Shown: one piece after another, positions 1 through 6,602 of the stretch | Layout of the letters: every line of letters begins with the position of its first letter | How positions within the stretch are numbered: the first letter of the stretch is position 1 | Assembly: GCA_050014815.1 (NCBI GenBank) | Contig: JBEKCP010000206.1 | Coordinates: forward strand, 1 to 13,020 | Length of the DNA stretch: 13,020 nucleotides | Reading direction: 5' to 3' | Origin: JBEKCP01 sp050014815 | Lineage (GTDB): Bacteria > Planctomycetota > Planctomycetia > Pirellulales > Thermoguttaceae | Program-made: the position numbers and the translations under genes | Notes under the pieces: model-generated | What the model saw: only the letters and a program-made list of their open reading frames with translations | Databases searched by the model: none | Told to the model about the DNA's origin: nothing

Positions 1-800
1 ATGCCCACATGGTCGTCCGGCTGGCGACGTTCCAGTTCGGCCGCTCGGCGGTGAAGACCCGGGAGCCGGTGAGCGAGAAGATCTGGCGGGCCGTGCTGGT
101 CACCGCCCCGCTGATGCTCCTCGCGGAGGCCTTGATCTACCTGGTGGCGGTGCCGCTGGGGATCTTTTGCGCAATCCGCCGCGGGGGCTGGGTCGATCGG
201 GGCGTTTCGTTCGGCCTGTTCCTGCTCTATTCCGTCCCGCCGTTCGTGGCCGGCATGCTGCTGTTGCTCTTCTTCTGCTACGGCGATTACGTGCGGTGGT
301 TCCCGATGATGGGGCTGCACTCGGAGGGGGCCTCGCACCTGGGATGGGCGGCCTGGCTGTTGGATTATGGCTACCACATGGTCCTGCCGGTCGTCTGCCT
401 GTCGCTGTTCAGCCTGGCGGGCATGGCCATGTACGCCCGCACGAGCATGCTCGACGTGATCTCGCAGGACTACATCCGCACGGCCCGCGCCAAGGGCCTG
501 CCCGAGCGCAGCGTCATCCTCAAGCACGGGCTGCGGAACGCCCTGATCCCGATCGTCACGCTCTTTGCCAGCTTCCTGCCCGCCATGCTCGGCGGCAGCG
601 TGCTCATCGAGACGCTGTTCGGCATCCCCGGCATGGGCCAGTTGGGCTGGGAATCGATCCTGCTGAAGGACATCCCCACGGTCATGGCGATGACCTACGT
701 CGAGGCCATCCTGGTGATGCTCAGCATCTTGTTGAGCGATCTCATGTACGTGCTGGTGGATCCGCGGATCAGCTTCGAGGCACAGGGGCACTCGGCATGA
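1..800 (+). CDS. oppB: Oligopeptide/dipeptide ABC transporter permease B (5' partial)
   Basis: This is an inner-membrane permease subunit of a peptide-type ABC importer (DppB/OppB family). The frame is open from position 3, and the usual first membrane segment and long periplasmic loop are absent, so the start lies outside the window; the ATG at 9 is internal. From that Met, about five hydrophobic segments follow, near residues 30-54, 66-90, 123-142, 178-200 and 227-250. The EAA loop that docks on the ATPases is clear at about 154-182 (DYIRTARAKGLPERS, then HGLRNALIP). The end LVDPRI is typical of the family. The stop overlaps the next start as ATGA, so translational coupling with permease C is likely. 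The substrate cannot be read from the sequence, and no solute-binding protein is in the window. Confidence 0.93.
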   Translation, partial: AHMVVRLATFQFGRSAVKTREPVSEKIWRAVLVTAPLMLLAEALIYLVAVPLGIFCAIRRGGWVDRGVSFGLFLLYSVPPFVAGMLLLLFFCYGDYVRWFPMMGLHSEGASHLGWAAWLLDYGYHMVLPVVCLSLFSLAGMAMYARTSMLDVISQDYIRTARAKGLPERSVILKHGLRNALIPIVTLFASFLPAMLGGSVLIETLFGIPGMGQLGWESILLKDIPTVMAMTYVEAILVMLSILLSDLMYVLVDPRISFEAQGHSA

Positions 801-1975
801 ATCCGGGCGAGGCGTATCTGGACATCGTGTGGCGGCAGTTCCGCAAGAACGGCCCCGCGAGGATCGCGCTTTGGCTCTTGGCGCCGCTGTTCCTCGTGGC
901 CGTGTTCGCGCCCTTGCTGGCCTCGGACCGGCCGCTGGTGTTCTTCGACCACGGCGAGACGCTCTTTCCCTGGCTTCTGGCGCTGTGGAACCCGGACCAG
1001 GCGGTCGACTTCGTGTTCAACATGGCGCTGGTGGGGCTGGCGCCGTGGGCCCTGACGGCGGCAGTGCTCGACCGGTTGTGGAAACGTCGCGGGGTGACGC
1101 CGGCGAAGCGCGTGCTCCTGGCCGCCGCGCTGGGCGGCGCGATCCTCTTCCTCCTCGTCGCGGCATTCTCCGTGCCGAGCCTCGGCCTGCGGCCCCAGGA
1201 CCGCTACCACTGGCGGGCCTTCGCCGAGGAGCAGTACGACGACCAAGAGCAAGGGGCCCCGGAGCCCCGCTGGGGACTCTACGCGCCCATCCCCTTCGGC
1301 CCGGCGGAGCAGGACCTCCCGTCGCGATTCCAGCCGCCGGGCTATTGCAAAACCGACCCGGAGACGTGCAGCAAGGCGACCGACGGCACACGGCATCTGC
1401 TGGGCACCGACGACTCCGGGCGCGACGTCCTGGCCCGCATGATCTACGGCACGCGGATCTCCCTGACCGTGGGCTTCGTGGCCGTGGGGATCTATATGGC
1501 CATCGGCATCGTGCTGGGGGCCGTGGCCGGCTACTTCGGCGGGAAGATCGACATGCTCATTTCGCGGGTCGTCGAGGTCGTGATGCTCTTTCCCTCGTTC
1601 TTCCTGATCCTGACGCTGGTGGCGCTGTTGGGCCAGAGCATTTACATCATCATGGTGGTGATCGGTCTGACGGGCTGGCCCTCGATTGCCCGGCTCATCC
1701 GCGGCGAGGCCCTGAAGCAGCGGTCGATGGACTACGTGACGGCGGCGCGGGCCTTGGGGGCGTCGCACCGCCGGATCATTTTCCGCCACATCCTGGCCAA
1801 CGCCCTTGCGCCGGCCCTGGTGGCCGCGCCGTTCGGCGTGGCCGACGCCATCACCACCGAGGCCGGCCTGAGCCTGCTGGGGTTCGGCGTCCCGCCGCCC
1901 GGGGCGAGCTGGGGCGCCATCCTCGAGCTGGGCCATGACAATTATGCCTACTGGTGGCTGATCATCGTGCCGTAG
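797..1975 (+). CDS. oppC: Oligopeptide/dipeptide ABC transporter permease C, ended early by an in-frame TAG
   Basis: This is the second membrane permease of the importer (DppC/OppC family), 392 aa as read. The start is the ATG in the 4-base ATGA overlap with permease B. The N-terminal membrane segment (about 24-42) is followed by an unusually long insert (about 45-195) that holds two further hydrophobic stretches (about 75-92 and 107-124) and a soluble Pro/Glu-rich part. The conserved core then starts at HLLGTDDSGRDVLARMIYGT. The EAA loop is at about 313-340 (DYVTAARALGASHRR, then HILANALAP), and the GLSLLGFGVPPP motif follows. The reading stops at LIIVP, about 27 residues before the normal family end. 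The lost end is still readable in frame (next entry), so this is a nonsense mutation, a readthrough site or a base-call error. Confidence 0.88.
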   Translation: MNPGEAYLDIVWRQFRKNGPARIALWLLAPLFLVAVFAPLLASDRPLVFFDHGETLFPWLLALWNPDQAVDFVFNMALVGLAPWALTAAVLDRLWKRRGVTPAKRVLLAAALGGAILFLLVAAFSVPSLGLRPQDRYHWRAFAEEQYDDQEQGAPEPRWGLYAPIPFGPAEQDLPSRFQPPGYCKTDPETCSKATDGTRHLLGTDDSGRDVLARMIYGTRISLTVGFVAVGIYMAIGIVLGAVAGYFGGKIDMLISRVVEVVMLFPSFFLILTLVALLGQSIYIIMVVIGLTGWPSIARLIRGEALKQRSMDYVTAARALGASHRRIIFRHILANALAPALVAAPFGVADAITTEAGLSLLGFGVPPPGASWGAILELGHDNYAYWWLIIVP

Positions 1976-2059
1976 GCGGCCATGTTCCTCACGATAACGC
2001 TGTTCAACCTCGTCGGCGGCGGACTCCGCGACGCCATGGACCCGAGGTTAAGAAGATGA
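1973..2059 (+). pseudogene. Stranded in-frame C-terminus of permease C after the TAG
   Basis: After the TAG at 1973-1975 the same frame stays open for 27 codons to a TGA at 2057-2059. It reads AAMFLTITLFNLVGGG then LRDAMDPRLRR, which is the usual last helix and terminal LRDxxDPR motif of DppC/OppC permeases. Removing the TAG gives a 420-residue protein. One base change (TGG or CAG to TAG) would account for it. A short restart from the ATG at 1982 would make only the last helix and is unlikely. Confidence 0.85.
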
Positions 2060-2086
2060 TAACCGAACCGCTCCTCATCGCTTGCT

Positions 2087-2228
2087 CGTTCCCACGCTCC
2101 GCGTGGGAACGGGCTGAATGGCCGCTCCTGCGGCCCTTACCGTGGGCTTGCCGCTGTGGCCGCCGAGGCCCAAGCCCTGGGACGCGGAGCGTCCCCTCAG
2201 TGCGTTCCCACGGAGGACCGTGGGAACG
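2087..2228 (+). repeat. Cluster of palindromes between oppC and oppD
   Basis: Within about 140 bases there are four perfect hairpins. Arms CGTTCCCACG/CGTGGGAACG lie at 2087-2096/2102-2111, GGCCGC/GCGGCC at 2120-2125/2130-2135, GGGACGC/GCGTCCC at 2179-2185/2189-2195, and 11-bp arms at 2203-2213/2218-2228. A fifth pair, GGGCTTG/CAAGCCC (2144-2150/2171-2177), can enclose the middle. The first and last hairpins share the same core, so the whole resembles a composite REP-like interspersed element. It fills the oppC-oppD gap and could act on mRNA stability or attenuate the operon. No T-tract follows, so it is not a simple intrinsic terminator. Confidence 0.85.
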
Positions 2229-2240
2229 AGTGGCGATTCC

Positions 2241-3242
2241 ATGAGCAACCCTTTGCTGATTATCGACCGGCTTTGCACGTACTTCGACACCGACGAAGGG
2301 ATCGTTCGGGCGGTGGACGACGTCTCGCTGGCCATCCCCGCGGGCAAGACGCTGGGCCTGGTGGGCGAGTCCGGGTGCGGCAAGTCGGTCACCGCGATGT
2401 CGGTCATCCGGCTGATCGCGCCGCCGGGCCGCATCGCCGGCGGCCGCATCGTGCTCCGCCAGAACGGCCACCCGGTGGTCCTCACGGACTTGCCGGAGCC
2501 CGCGATGCGGAAGGTTCGCGGCGGCTCGATCGCCATGATCTTCCAGGAGCCCATGACCTCGCTCAACCCGGTCTTCACCGTCGGCTCGCAGATCGTCGAG
2601 GCGATCCGGCTCCATCAGCACCTCGGCCGGGCCGAGGCGCGGCGCCGGGCCGTCGAGCTCTTGCGCCAGGTCCAGATTCCCGGGCCGGAACTCCGCGCCC
2701 GCGACTACCCCCACCAGTTCTCCGGCGGGATGCGGCAGCGGGCGATGATCGCCATGGCCCTCTCCTCCCATCCCAAGTTGCTCATCGCCGACGAGCCCAC
2801 CACGGCTTTGGACGTTACGATCCAAGCCCAGATCCTCGAGCTCTTGCGGCGGCTCCAGGCGGGCACGGGCATGTCCATCCTGTTCATCACCCACGACCTG
2901 GGCGTGGTGGCCGAGATGGCCGACCTCGTGGCCGTCATGTACGCCTCGAAAGTGGTCGAGCAGGCGGCGGTCGGGCCGCTGTTTGCCGAGCCGCTCCACC
3001 CGTACACATATCTCTTGTTCAAGTCGCGGCCGCGGGAAACTCCGCGAGCGAAGACGAAGCGGCTCGACACCATCGAGGGCATGGTCCCCAGCCCGCTGCG
3101 GTTTCCCGCCGGGTGCAAGTTCCATCCCCGCTGCCCCTTCCGGCAGCCGGAGTGCGAGACCCGGGAGCCGGAGCTTCGCGAGATCCGGCCCGACCATTGG
3201 GCCCGCTGCCACTTCGCCGGAGAACTGCCGTTGCATGACTGA
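2241..3242 (+). CDS. oppD: Oligopeptide/dipeptide ABC transporter ATP-binding protein D
   Basis: This is a cytoplasmic ATPase of the peptide importer (DppD/OppD family), 333 aa, normal length. The start is the ATG at 2241 (MSNPLLIIDRLCTYF). Frames opening further upstream run through the palindrome cluster and are not credible. The parts in order are: Walker A GESGCGKS (42-49), Q-loop Gln102, signature SGGMRQR (161-167), Walker B LLIADE (180-185), switch His218, then the oligopeptide-transporter C-terminal domain. That domain has four cysteines (292, 298, 305, 323) in the GCKFHPRCP...C...RCH pattern; in this family the pattern has been linked to an Fe-S cluster. The site upstream shows no strong ribosome-binding site. 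It would pair with the F ATPase. Confidence 0.96.
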   Translation: MSNPLLIIDRLCTYFDTDEGIVRAVDDVSLAIPAGKTLGLVGESGCGKSVTAMSVIRLIAPPGRIAGGRIVLRQNGHPVVLTDLPEPAMRKVRGGSIAMIFQEPMTSLNPVFTVGSQIVEAIRLHQHLGRAEARRRAVELLRQVQIPGPELRARDYPHQFSGGMRQRAMIAMALSSHPKLLIADEPTTALDVTIQAQILELLRRLQAGTGMSILFITHDLGVVAEMADLVAVMYASKVVEQAAVGPLFAEPLHPYTYLLFKSRPRETPRAKTKRLDTIEGMVPSPLRFPAGCKFHPRCPFRQPECETREPELREIRPDHWARCHFAGELPLHD

Positions 3243-3277
3243 AATCCTCTTTCGTAGGACCCATGACTGAAATCCTC
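3234..3277 (+). repeat. 16-bp direct repeat around the oppD stop and oppF start
   Basis: CATGACTGAAATCCTC occurs at 3234-3249 and again at 3262-3277. The first copy contains the oppD stop and an ATG (3235) overlapping it, in the usual ATGAC coupling style. That ATG opens a frame that dies after 11 codons. The second copy contains the ATG (3263) that opens oppF. The simplest reading is a local 28-bp-spaced duplication, not a multiple of three, which left a decoy start at the old position. Confidence 0.9.
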
Positions 3278-4201
3278 CTGAACGTCGTAGACCTGAAGAA
3301 GCACTTCCCGGTGCGCCGCGGCCTCTTCTCGCGCGTGGCGGGCTACGTGAAGGCGGTGGACGGCGTCAGCTTCGCCGTCGGCCGGGGCGAGACGCTCGGC
3401 CTGGTGGGCGAGTCGGGCTGCGGCAAGACGACGGTCGGGCGGACCATCCTCCGCCTCGGCGAGCCTACCGCCGGGCGCATCGAGCTGGATGGCCGCGACC
3501 TGGCCGCCTGCCGCGGCCGGGACCTCCGCGACCTCCGCCGCGACATGCAGATCGTCTTCCAGGACCCCTTCGGATCGCTCAATCCGCGGATGACCGTCCG
3601 CTCGATCATCGAGGAGGGGCTGATCATCCACCGGCTTGGCGACCGGCACGAGCGGCTCGCGCAGGTCGATGAAGTCCTCCGCCGGGTCGGCCTCGAGCCG
3701 GGCTACCGCGACCGCTACCCGCACGAATTCTCCGGCGGCCAGCGGCAGCGGATCTCGATTGCCCGGGCCCTGGTGCTCCGGCCCCGGTTCATGGTGCTCG
3801 ACGAGCCGCTGTCGGCCCTGGACGTCTCGATCCAATCGCAGATACTCAACCTGCTGGTCGAGTTGCGCGAAAGTTTCTCGCTGGCCTACCTTTTCATCTC
3901 GCACGACCTGTCGGTCGTGGAGTATCTCTCGGACCGCGTGGCGGTGATGTACCTGGGCGAGATCGTCGAGATGGCCACGAGCGACGAGCTCTACGCCAAC
4001 CCGCTGCACCCGTACACGAAGATCCTTATGGCGTCGATCCCGGTGATGGACCCTGCGTCATGGAGATATGCCGCCGCCAGCCGCCGGCGGCGTTGGACCT
4101 GGCGGGCCACTACGTCCGCTGCCACGCAGTCGCCGCCAAATTCGAAATTCGAAACCCGAAATCCGAAACAATCTCGAATTACCGAAAGATCGAATGACTA
4201 A
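3263..4201 (+). CDS. oppF: Oligopeptide/dipeptide ABC transporter ATP-binding protein F with damaged C-terminus
   Basis: This is the second ATPase of the importer (DppF/OppF family), 312 aa as read. The start is the ATG at 3263, with a weak AGGA three bases before it. The ATPase core is intact: Walker A GESGCGKT (49-56), Q-loop Gln100, signature SGGQRQR (157-163), Walker B FMVLDE (176-181), D-loop SALD and switch His214. Family similarity runs to SIPVMDP (about 264). After that the protein is non-homologous, basic, and ends inside an intergenic repeat (NSKFETRNPKQ...). The true tail is present immediately downstream in another frame (next entry). About 30 residues of linker, including the first part of the cysteine motif, are missing. 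The ATPase may still work, because its catalytic domain is complete. Confidence 0.9.
   Translation: MTEILLNVVDLKKHFPVRRGLFSRVAGYVKAVDGVSFAVGRGETLGLVGESGCGKTTVGRTILRLGEPTAGRIELDGRDLAACRGRDLRDLRRDMQIVFQDPFGSLNPRMTVRSIIEEGLIIHRLGDRHERLAQVDEVLRRVGLEPGYRDRYPHEFSGGQRQRISIARALVLRPRFMVLDEPLSALDVSIQSQILNLLVELRESFSLAYLFISHDLSVVEYLSDRVAVMYLGEIVEMATSDELYANPLHPYTKILMASIPVMDPASWRYAAASRRRRWTWRATTSAATQSPPNSKFETRNPKQSRITERSND
4054..4197 (+). pseudogene. Out-of-frame C-terminal tail of oppF
   Basis: Starting at 4054, in the frame shifted relative to oppF, the sequence reads CVMEICRRQPPAALDL then AGHYVRCHAV. This is the conserved end of DppF/OppF proteins (cysteine pair, GHYVRCH). It meets the ATPase frame at about 4052-4056 (GTGATGGACCC/TGCGTCATGG). 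The linker and first cysteines normally found between them are absent, so a deletion of roughly 90 bases, not a multiple of three, is inferred. The frame then runs into the repeat and stops at 4195-4197. Confidence 0.85.
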
Positions 4202-4286
4202 AACGTTGGTGCTCAGTGGTTTCGAGCATTGGTGCTTTAGGTTTTGGATTTGTTTCGGATTTCGATATTCGGATTTCGTGCTTCAA
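4138..4286. repeat. Intergenic inverted-repeat element, copy 1
   Basis: This AT-richer stretch of about 150 bases is built from GAAATCCGAAA-like words on the left (about 4138-4190) and their complements, such as TTTCGGATTTCG, on the right (4242-4286). The whole can therefore fold back on itself. The last 45 bases are identical to 4939-4983. It lies between the oppF tail and the end of an amino-acid permease fragment, and contributes spurious codons to the end of the oppF reading frame. Confidence 0.85.
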
Positions 4287-4303
4287 ACGTCCGCCGGCGG
4301 CGT

Positions 4304-4777
4304 TTAGCGGCCGGGCTTGCCCGGCGCGGGGGCCGTTCTCATCCGCGGATCGAAGTAGCTCAATACCAGCCCGACCAGCACGATCCCCACCGCCCAGAGC
4401 GCTTCATAGGTGCCGTATTCGATCGCATAGGAGATGCTCGAATACAGCATGAACAGGCTGGACAGGTAGAACCAGATGGCCAGCCGCGGGAACCAGGGCA
4501 CGCGGAAGGGGCGCTTCACTCCGGGCTCGCGATCCCGCAGAATGAACAGCGTCTCGCCGATCAAGAGGAAGAAGAACCAGAAGACCGGGGTCGTGTACTC
4601 GACCATGCTGTCGAACGCGGTCTTGGTCGGGGGCTGCTCCGCCGGCTTCTCTGCTTCGGCAGCCGCGGCCTCGGGTTGCGGCGCCGGTGGCGGGGCAGGC
4701 CTCCGCACCGTCGACGGCATCAGCCCGAAGCTCACCACCAGGGCCAGCGTTACGGCCGCCTGAATGGCCAGCGACCG
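4304..4777 (-). pseudogene. C-terminal fragment of an APC-family amino-acid permease
   Basis: Reading leftward from about 4777, the frame RSLAIQAAVTLALVVSFGL through LSYFDPRM is homologous to residues 340-453 of the complete permease at 4980-6374 (RSLLIQAVATIALAIGFGL ... LSFFDPRI). Roughly the last four membrane segments are present; the first 339 or so residues are missing. An Ala/Pro/Glu-rich insert (PAPPPAPQPEAAAAEAE) replaces a short loop. Similarity stops exactly where a copy of the oppF tail begins, with a shared CCG at the junction. The apparent ATG at 4816 lies in oppF-derived sequence, so the open frame of 170 codons is not a genuine gene. The fragment is too diverged from the full copy to be a recent duplicate. 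Confidence 0.85.
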
Positions 4778-4831
4778 GCGGCGTTGGAGCTGGCGGGCCA
4801 CTACGTCCGCTGCCACGCGGTGGCCATGGAG
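4775..4831 (+). pseudogene. Second copy of the oppF C-terminal tail
   Basis: Positions 4775-4825 match 4084-4134 with three differences in 51 bases, and read PAALELAGHYVRCHAVA in the same codon phase as the first tail. No other part of an oppF gene is nearby. It is a remnant, fused directly to the truncated permease fragment on its left and followed on its right by the second copy of the inverted-repeat element. Confidence 0.85.
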
Positions 4832-4837
4832 CTGGCA

Positions 4838-4983
4838 GAAATCCGAAACTCGAAATCCGAAATCCGAAACAATTCCGAATCGCCGAAATCCAAATGACAG
4901 AAACCTCGGGCGAGGGATTAGGACATTTGGGTTTTCTATTTTGGATTTGTTTCGGATTTCGATATTCGGATTTCGTGCTTCAA
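4838..4983. repeat. Intergenic inverted-repeat element, copy 2
   Basis: It has the same build as copy 1: GAAATCCGAAACTCG-type words at 4838-4890 and complementary words at 4939-4983, the latter 45 bases identical to 4242-4286. The middle differs between the copies. The stop codon of the complete permease (4980-4982) lies inside the right arm, so the element supplies the end of that gene. Confidence 0.85.
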
Positions 4984-6374
4984 GCCTTCGCCGACGGCCG
5001 CGTTTCCGTGTTGATCCGCGGATCGAAGAAGCTCAGCACCAGCCCGATGGCTAGAAGGCCGATGGACCAATAGGCCTCGTTGCTCTTGTTCTCGAGGGCG
5101 TACGTGAAGCTCCGATAGACCATGAAGAGGGAGGAGAGGCAGAAGACGATCGGCGTCAACGGATACAGCGGCACGCGGAAGGGACGCGATTGCCCGGGCT
5201 CGCGGTACCGGAGCACGAAAAGGCCCACGCCCACCAGAAAGAAGAACGCCCAGAATACGGGCGAGGTGAACTTCACCGAGCTTTCAAACCCGTCGGGCGT
5301 CAGGCCGAAGCCGATCGCCAGCGCGATCGTCGCCACGGCCTGGATCAGAAGCGAACGGACGGGGGCGTCGTGCCGGGCGCTCCATTGTCCCAGCCAGGCA
5401 TAGAGGCGGTGCTCCGTGCCCAGCGCGTAGTAAATCCGCGAGCCGGTGAAGATCATGCCGTTGATCGCCCCCAGGGCCGTGATGCAGATCAAGAGGCTGA
5501 CCAGCCGGCCGCCCACTGCTCCCGCCGGGCTTCGCCGGACCACTTCTTCGGCGGCGGCCGTCTTCGCGTCCGAGAGCCCCTGGAAACCCAGCGATTGGAC
5601 CATCGCCAGGTTGATCAGGACGTAGATCAGCGTCACGGCCACGGTGCCCAGCACCAGGGCGCGGACGATGTTCTTTTCCGGATTGCGGACCTCGGCGCCG
5701 ACGTAGGCCATCTCGTTCCAACCGCCGTAGGCGTAGAAGATCATGATCATGGCGAAGCTGACGGCGCCGAGGCTGAAGCTGCGGGGCGGCCCTTCGACCG
5801 GCGCGACCTCCGCGGCGGCGCCGGCGTAGAAGCCCGCCACGACGATCGCCACCAGGCCGGCGTACTTGACGAGTGTCAGGACGTTCTGCGTCCATTTGCC
5901 CGGCTTCAGGCCGACGAGGTTGATCCCGGTCAGGACGAGAATCGCCGCGACGGCGTAGGCGATTTGGGGCCCCGGGCCCTCGCCGAGATACCATAGCCGA
6001 TTCGCGTAGTCGGCAAACACATAGCCCATCAGCCCGATGGAGCCGGGCCGAACGACCCAGAACTGCGCCCAGCCGAACAGGAAGCCGAGTCTCCGGCCGA
6101 AGGCGCGGGTCAGGTAGACGTAGTCGCCCCCCTCGGCGGGATAGGCGGTGGCCAATTCCGCGTAGCACAGGGCCCCGACCAGCGACAGGAGCCCGCCCAA
6201 AACCCACACCCCCAGCAGCCACGCGGTGCTCGGAACGGAACTGGCGATCAGCGGGGCACTCTTGTAAATGCTCGACCCGATGATGATCCCGACGATGATC
6301 GAGGTCGAGTCGAAGAGGGTGAGCTGCCTTCGGGGGGCGGCCGGAGCGGGCGAGTCGGTTGGCTTGTTGAGCAT
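4980..6374 (-). CDS. APC-superfamily (LAT-like) amino-acid permease
   Basis: This is a 464-aa inner-membrane amino-acid transporter or exchanger with about twelve hydrophobic segments, the normal size for the family. The first helix carries the substrate-binding glycine motif in the form GIIIGSSIYKS (29-39). FYAYGGWNEMAYVGAEVRNP (213-232) is the typical helix-6 region and following loop of LAT-type APC transporters. EGGDYVYLTRAFG (81-93) and REPG...RPFRVP (391-402) also fit. The start chosen is the Met at 6374 (MLNKPTDSP). The longer frame to 6434 would translate a tandem repeat. No clear ribosome-binding site is seen. The stop lies in a repeat element. The substrate is unknown. It is transcribed toward oppF. 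Confidence 0.92.
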   Translation of the reverse strand: MLNKPTDSPAPAAPRRQLTLFDSTSIIVGIIIGSSIYKSAPLIASSVPSTAWLLGVWVLGGLLSLVGALCYAELATAYPAEGGDYVYLTRAFGRRLGFLFGWAQFWVVRPGSIGLMGYVFADYANRLWYLGEGPGPQIAYAVAAILVLTGINLVGLKPGKWTQNVLTLVKYAGLVAIVVAGFYAGAAAEVAPVEGPPRSFSLGAVSFAMIMIFYAYGGWNEMAYVGAEVRNPEKNIVRALVLGTVAVTLIYVLINLAMVQSLGFQGLSDAKTAAAEEVVRRSPAGAVGGRLVSLLICITALGAINGMIFTGSRIYYALGTEHRLYAWLGQWSARHDAPVRSLLIQAVATIALAIGFGLTPDGFESSVKFTSPVFWAFFFLVGVGLFVLRYREPGQSRPFRVPLYPLTPIVFCLSSLFMVYRSFTYALENKSNEAYWSIGLLAIGLVLSFFDPRINTETRPSAKA

Positions 6375-6414
6375 TTCGCCAGAATAGCGTGGGGACCACG
6401 AAATGGGAAGCGGG

Positions 6415-6481
6415 CCCACGTAGGCCGCACCCATGTAGGCCGCACACGCCGTGCGCGGCAGTCCGGCACACGGAGTGTGCC
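6415..6481. repeat. 15-bp tandem repeat and hairpins upstream of the permease
   Basis: CCCACGTAGGCCGCA (6415-6429) is followed directly by CCCATGTAGGCCGCA (6430-6444), one mismatch. Next come an imperfect hairpin centred on CGCAC/GTGCG (6441-6445/6451-6455) and a perfect one, GGCACAC-GGA-GTGTGCC (6465-6481). The block fills the space between the divergent permease and membrane-protein genes (6375-6602) and looks like an interspersed palindromic repeat rather than an operator for one gene. Confidence 0.75.
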
Positions 6482-6500
6482 TGATACACGGGGGCCCGGG

Positions 6501-6542
6501 TTGTAATTCCAGGGACCTTCTGTATTGTTATTGTATTGTTAT
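6501..6542 (+). promoter_or_regulatory. AT-rich 11-bp tandem repeat, possible promoter region
   Basis: TGTATTGTTAT is repeated perfectly at 6521-6531 and 6532-6542, an AT island in a GC-rich setting about 60 bases before the next gene. TTGTAA (6501-6506), 16 bases, then TATTGT (6523-6528) would make a weak sigma-70-type promoter. The repeat itself is certain; the promoter reading is tentative. Confidence 0.4.
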
Positions 6543-6602
6543 GCTGGGCGGCAGGTGCCCCGAACGGGGGGTGGTGTCCGCCGCATAACCCGGGACAACC
6601 TC

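Noticed and set aside
2004..3236. Long - strand frame across oppD
   Set aside because: Antisense shadow of a clear ATPase gene.
4304..4816. A 170-codon - strand gene
   Set aside because: Its first codons come from an oppF tail copy and the rest is only a permease C-terminus, so it is listed as a pseudogene.
4244..4897. A 217-codon + strand frame over the permease fragment
   Set aside because: Antisense to the permease homology, beginning and ending in repeats. Only its oppF-like tail part is meaningful.
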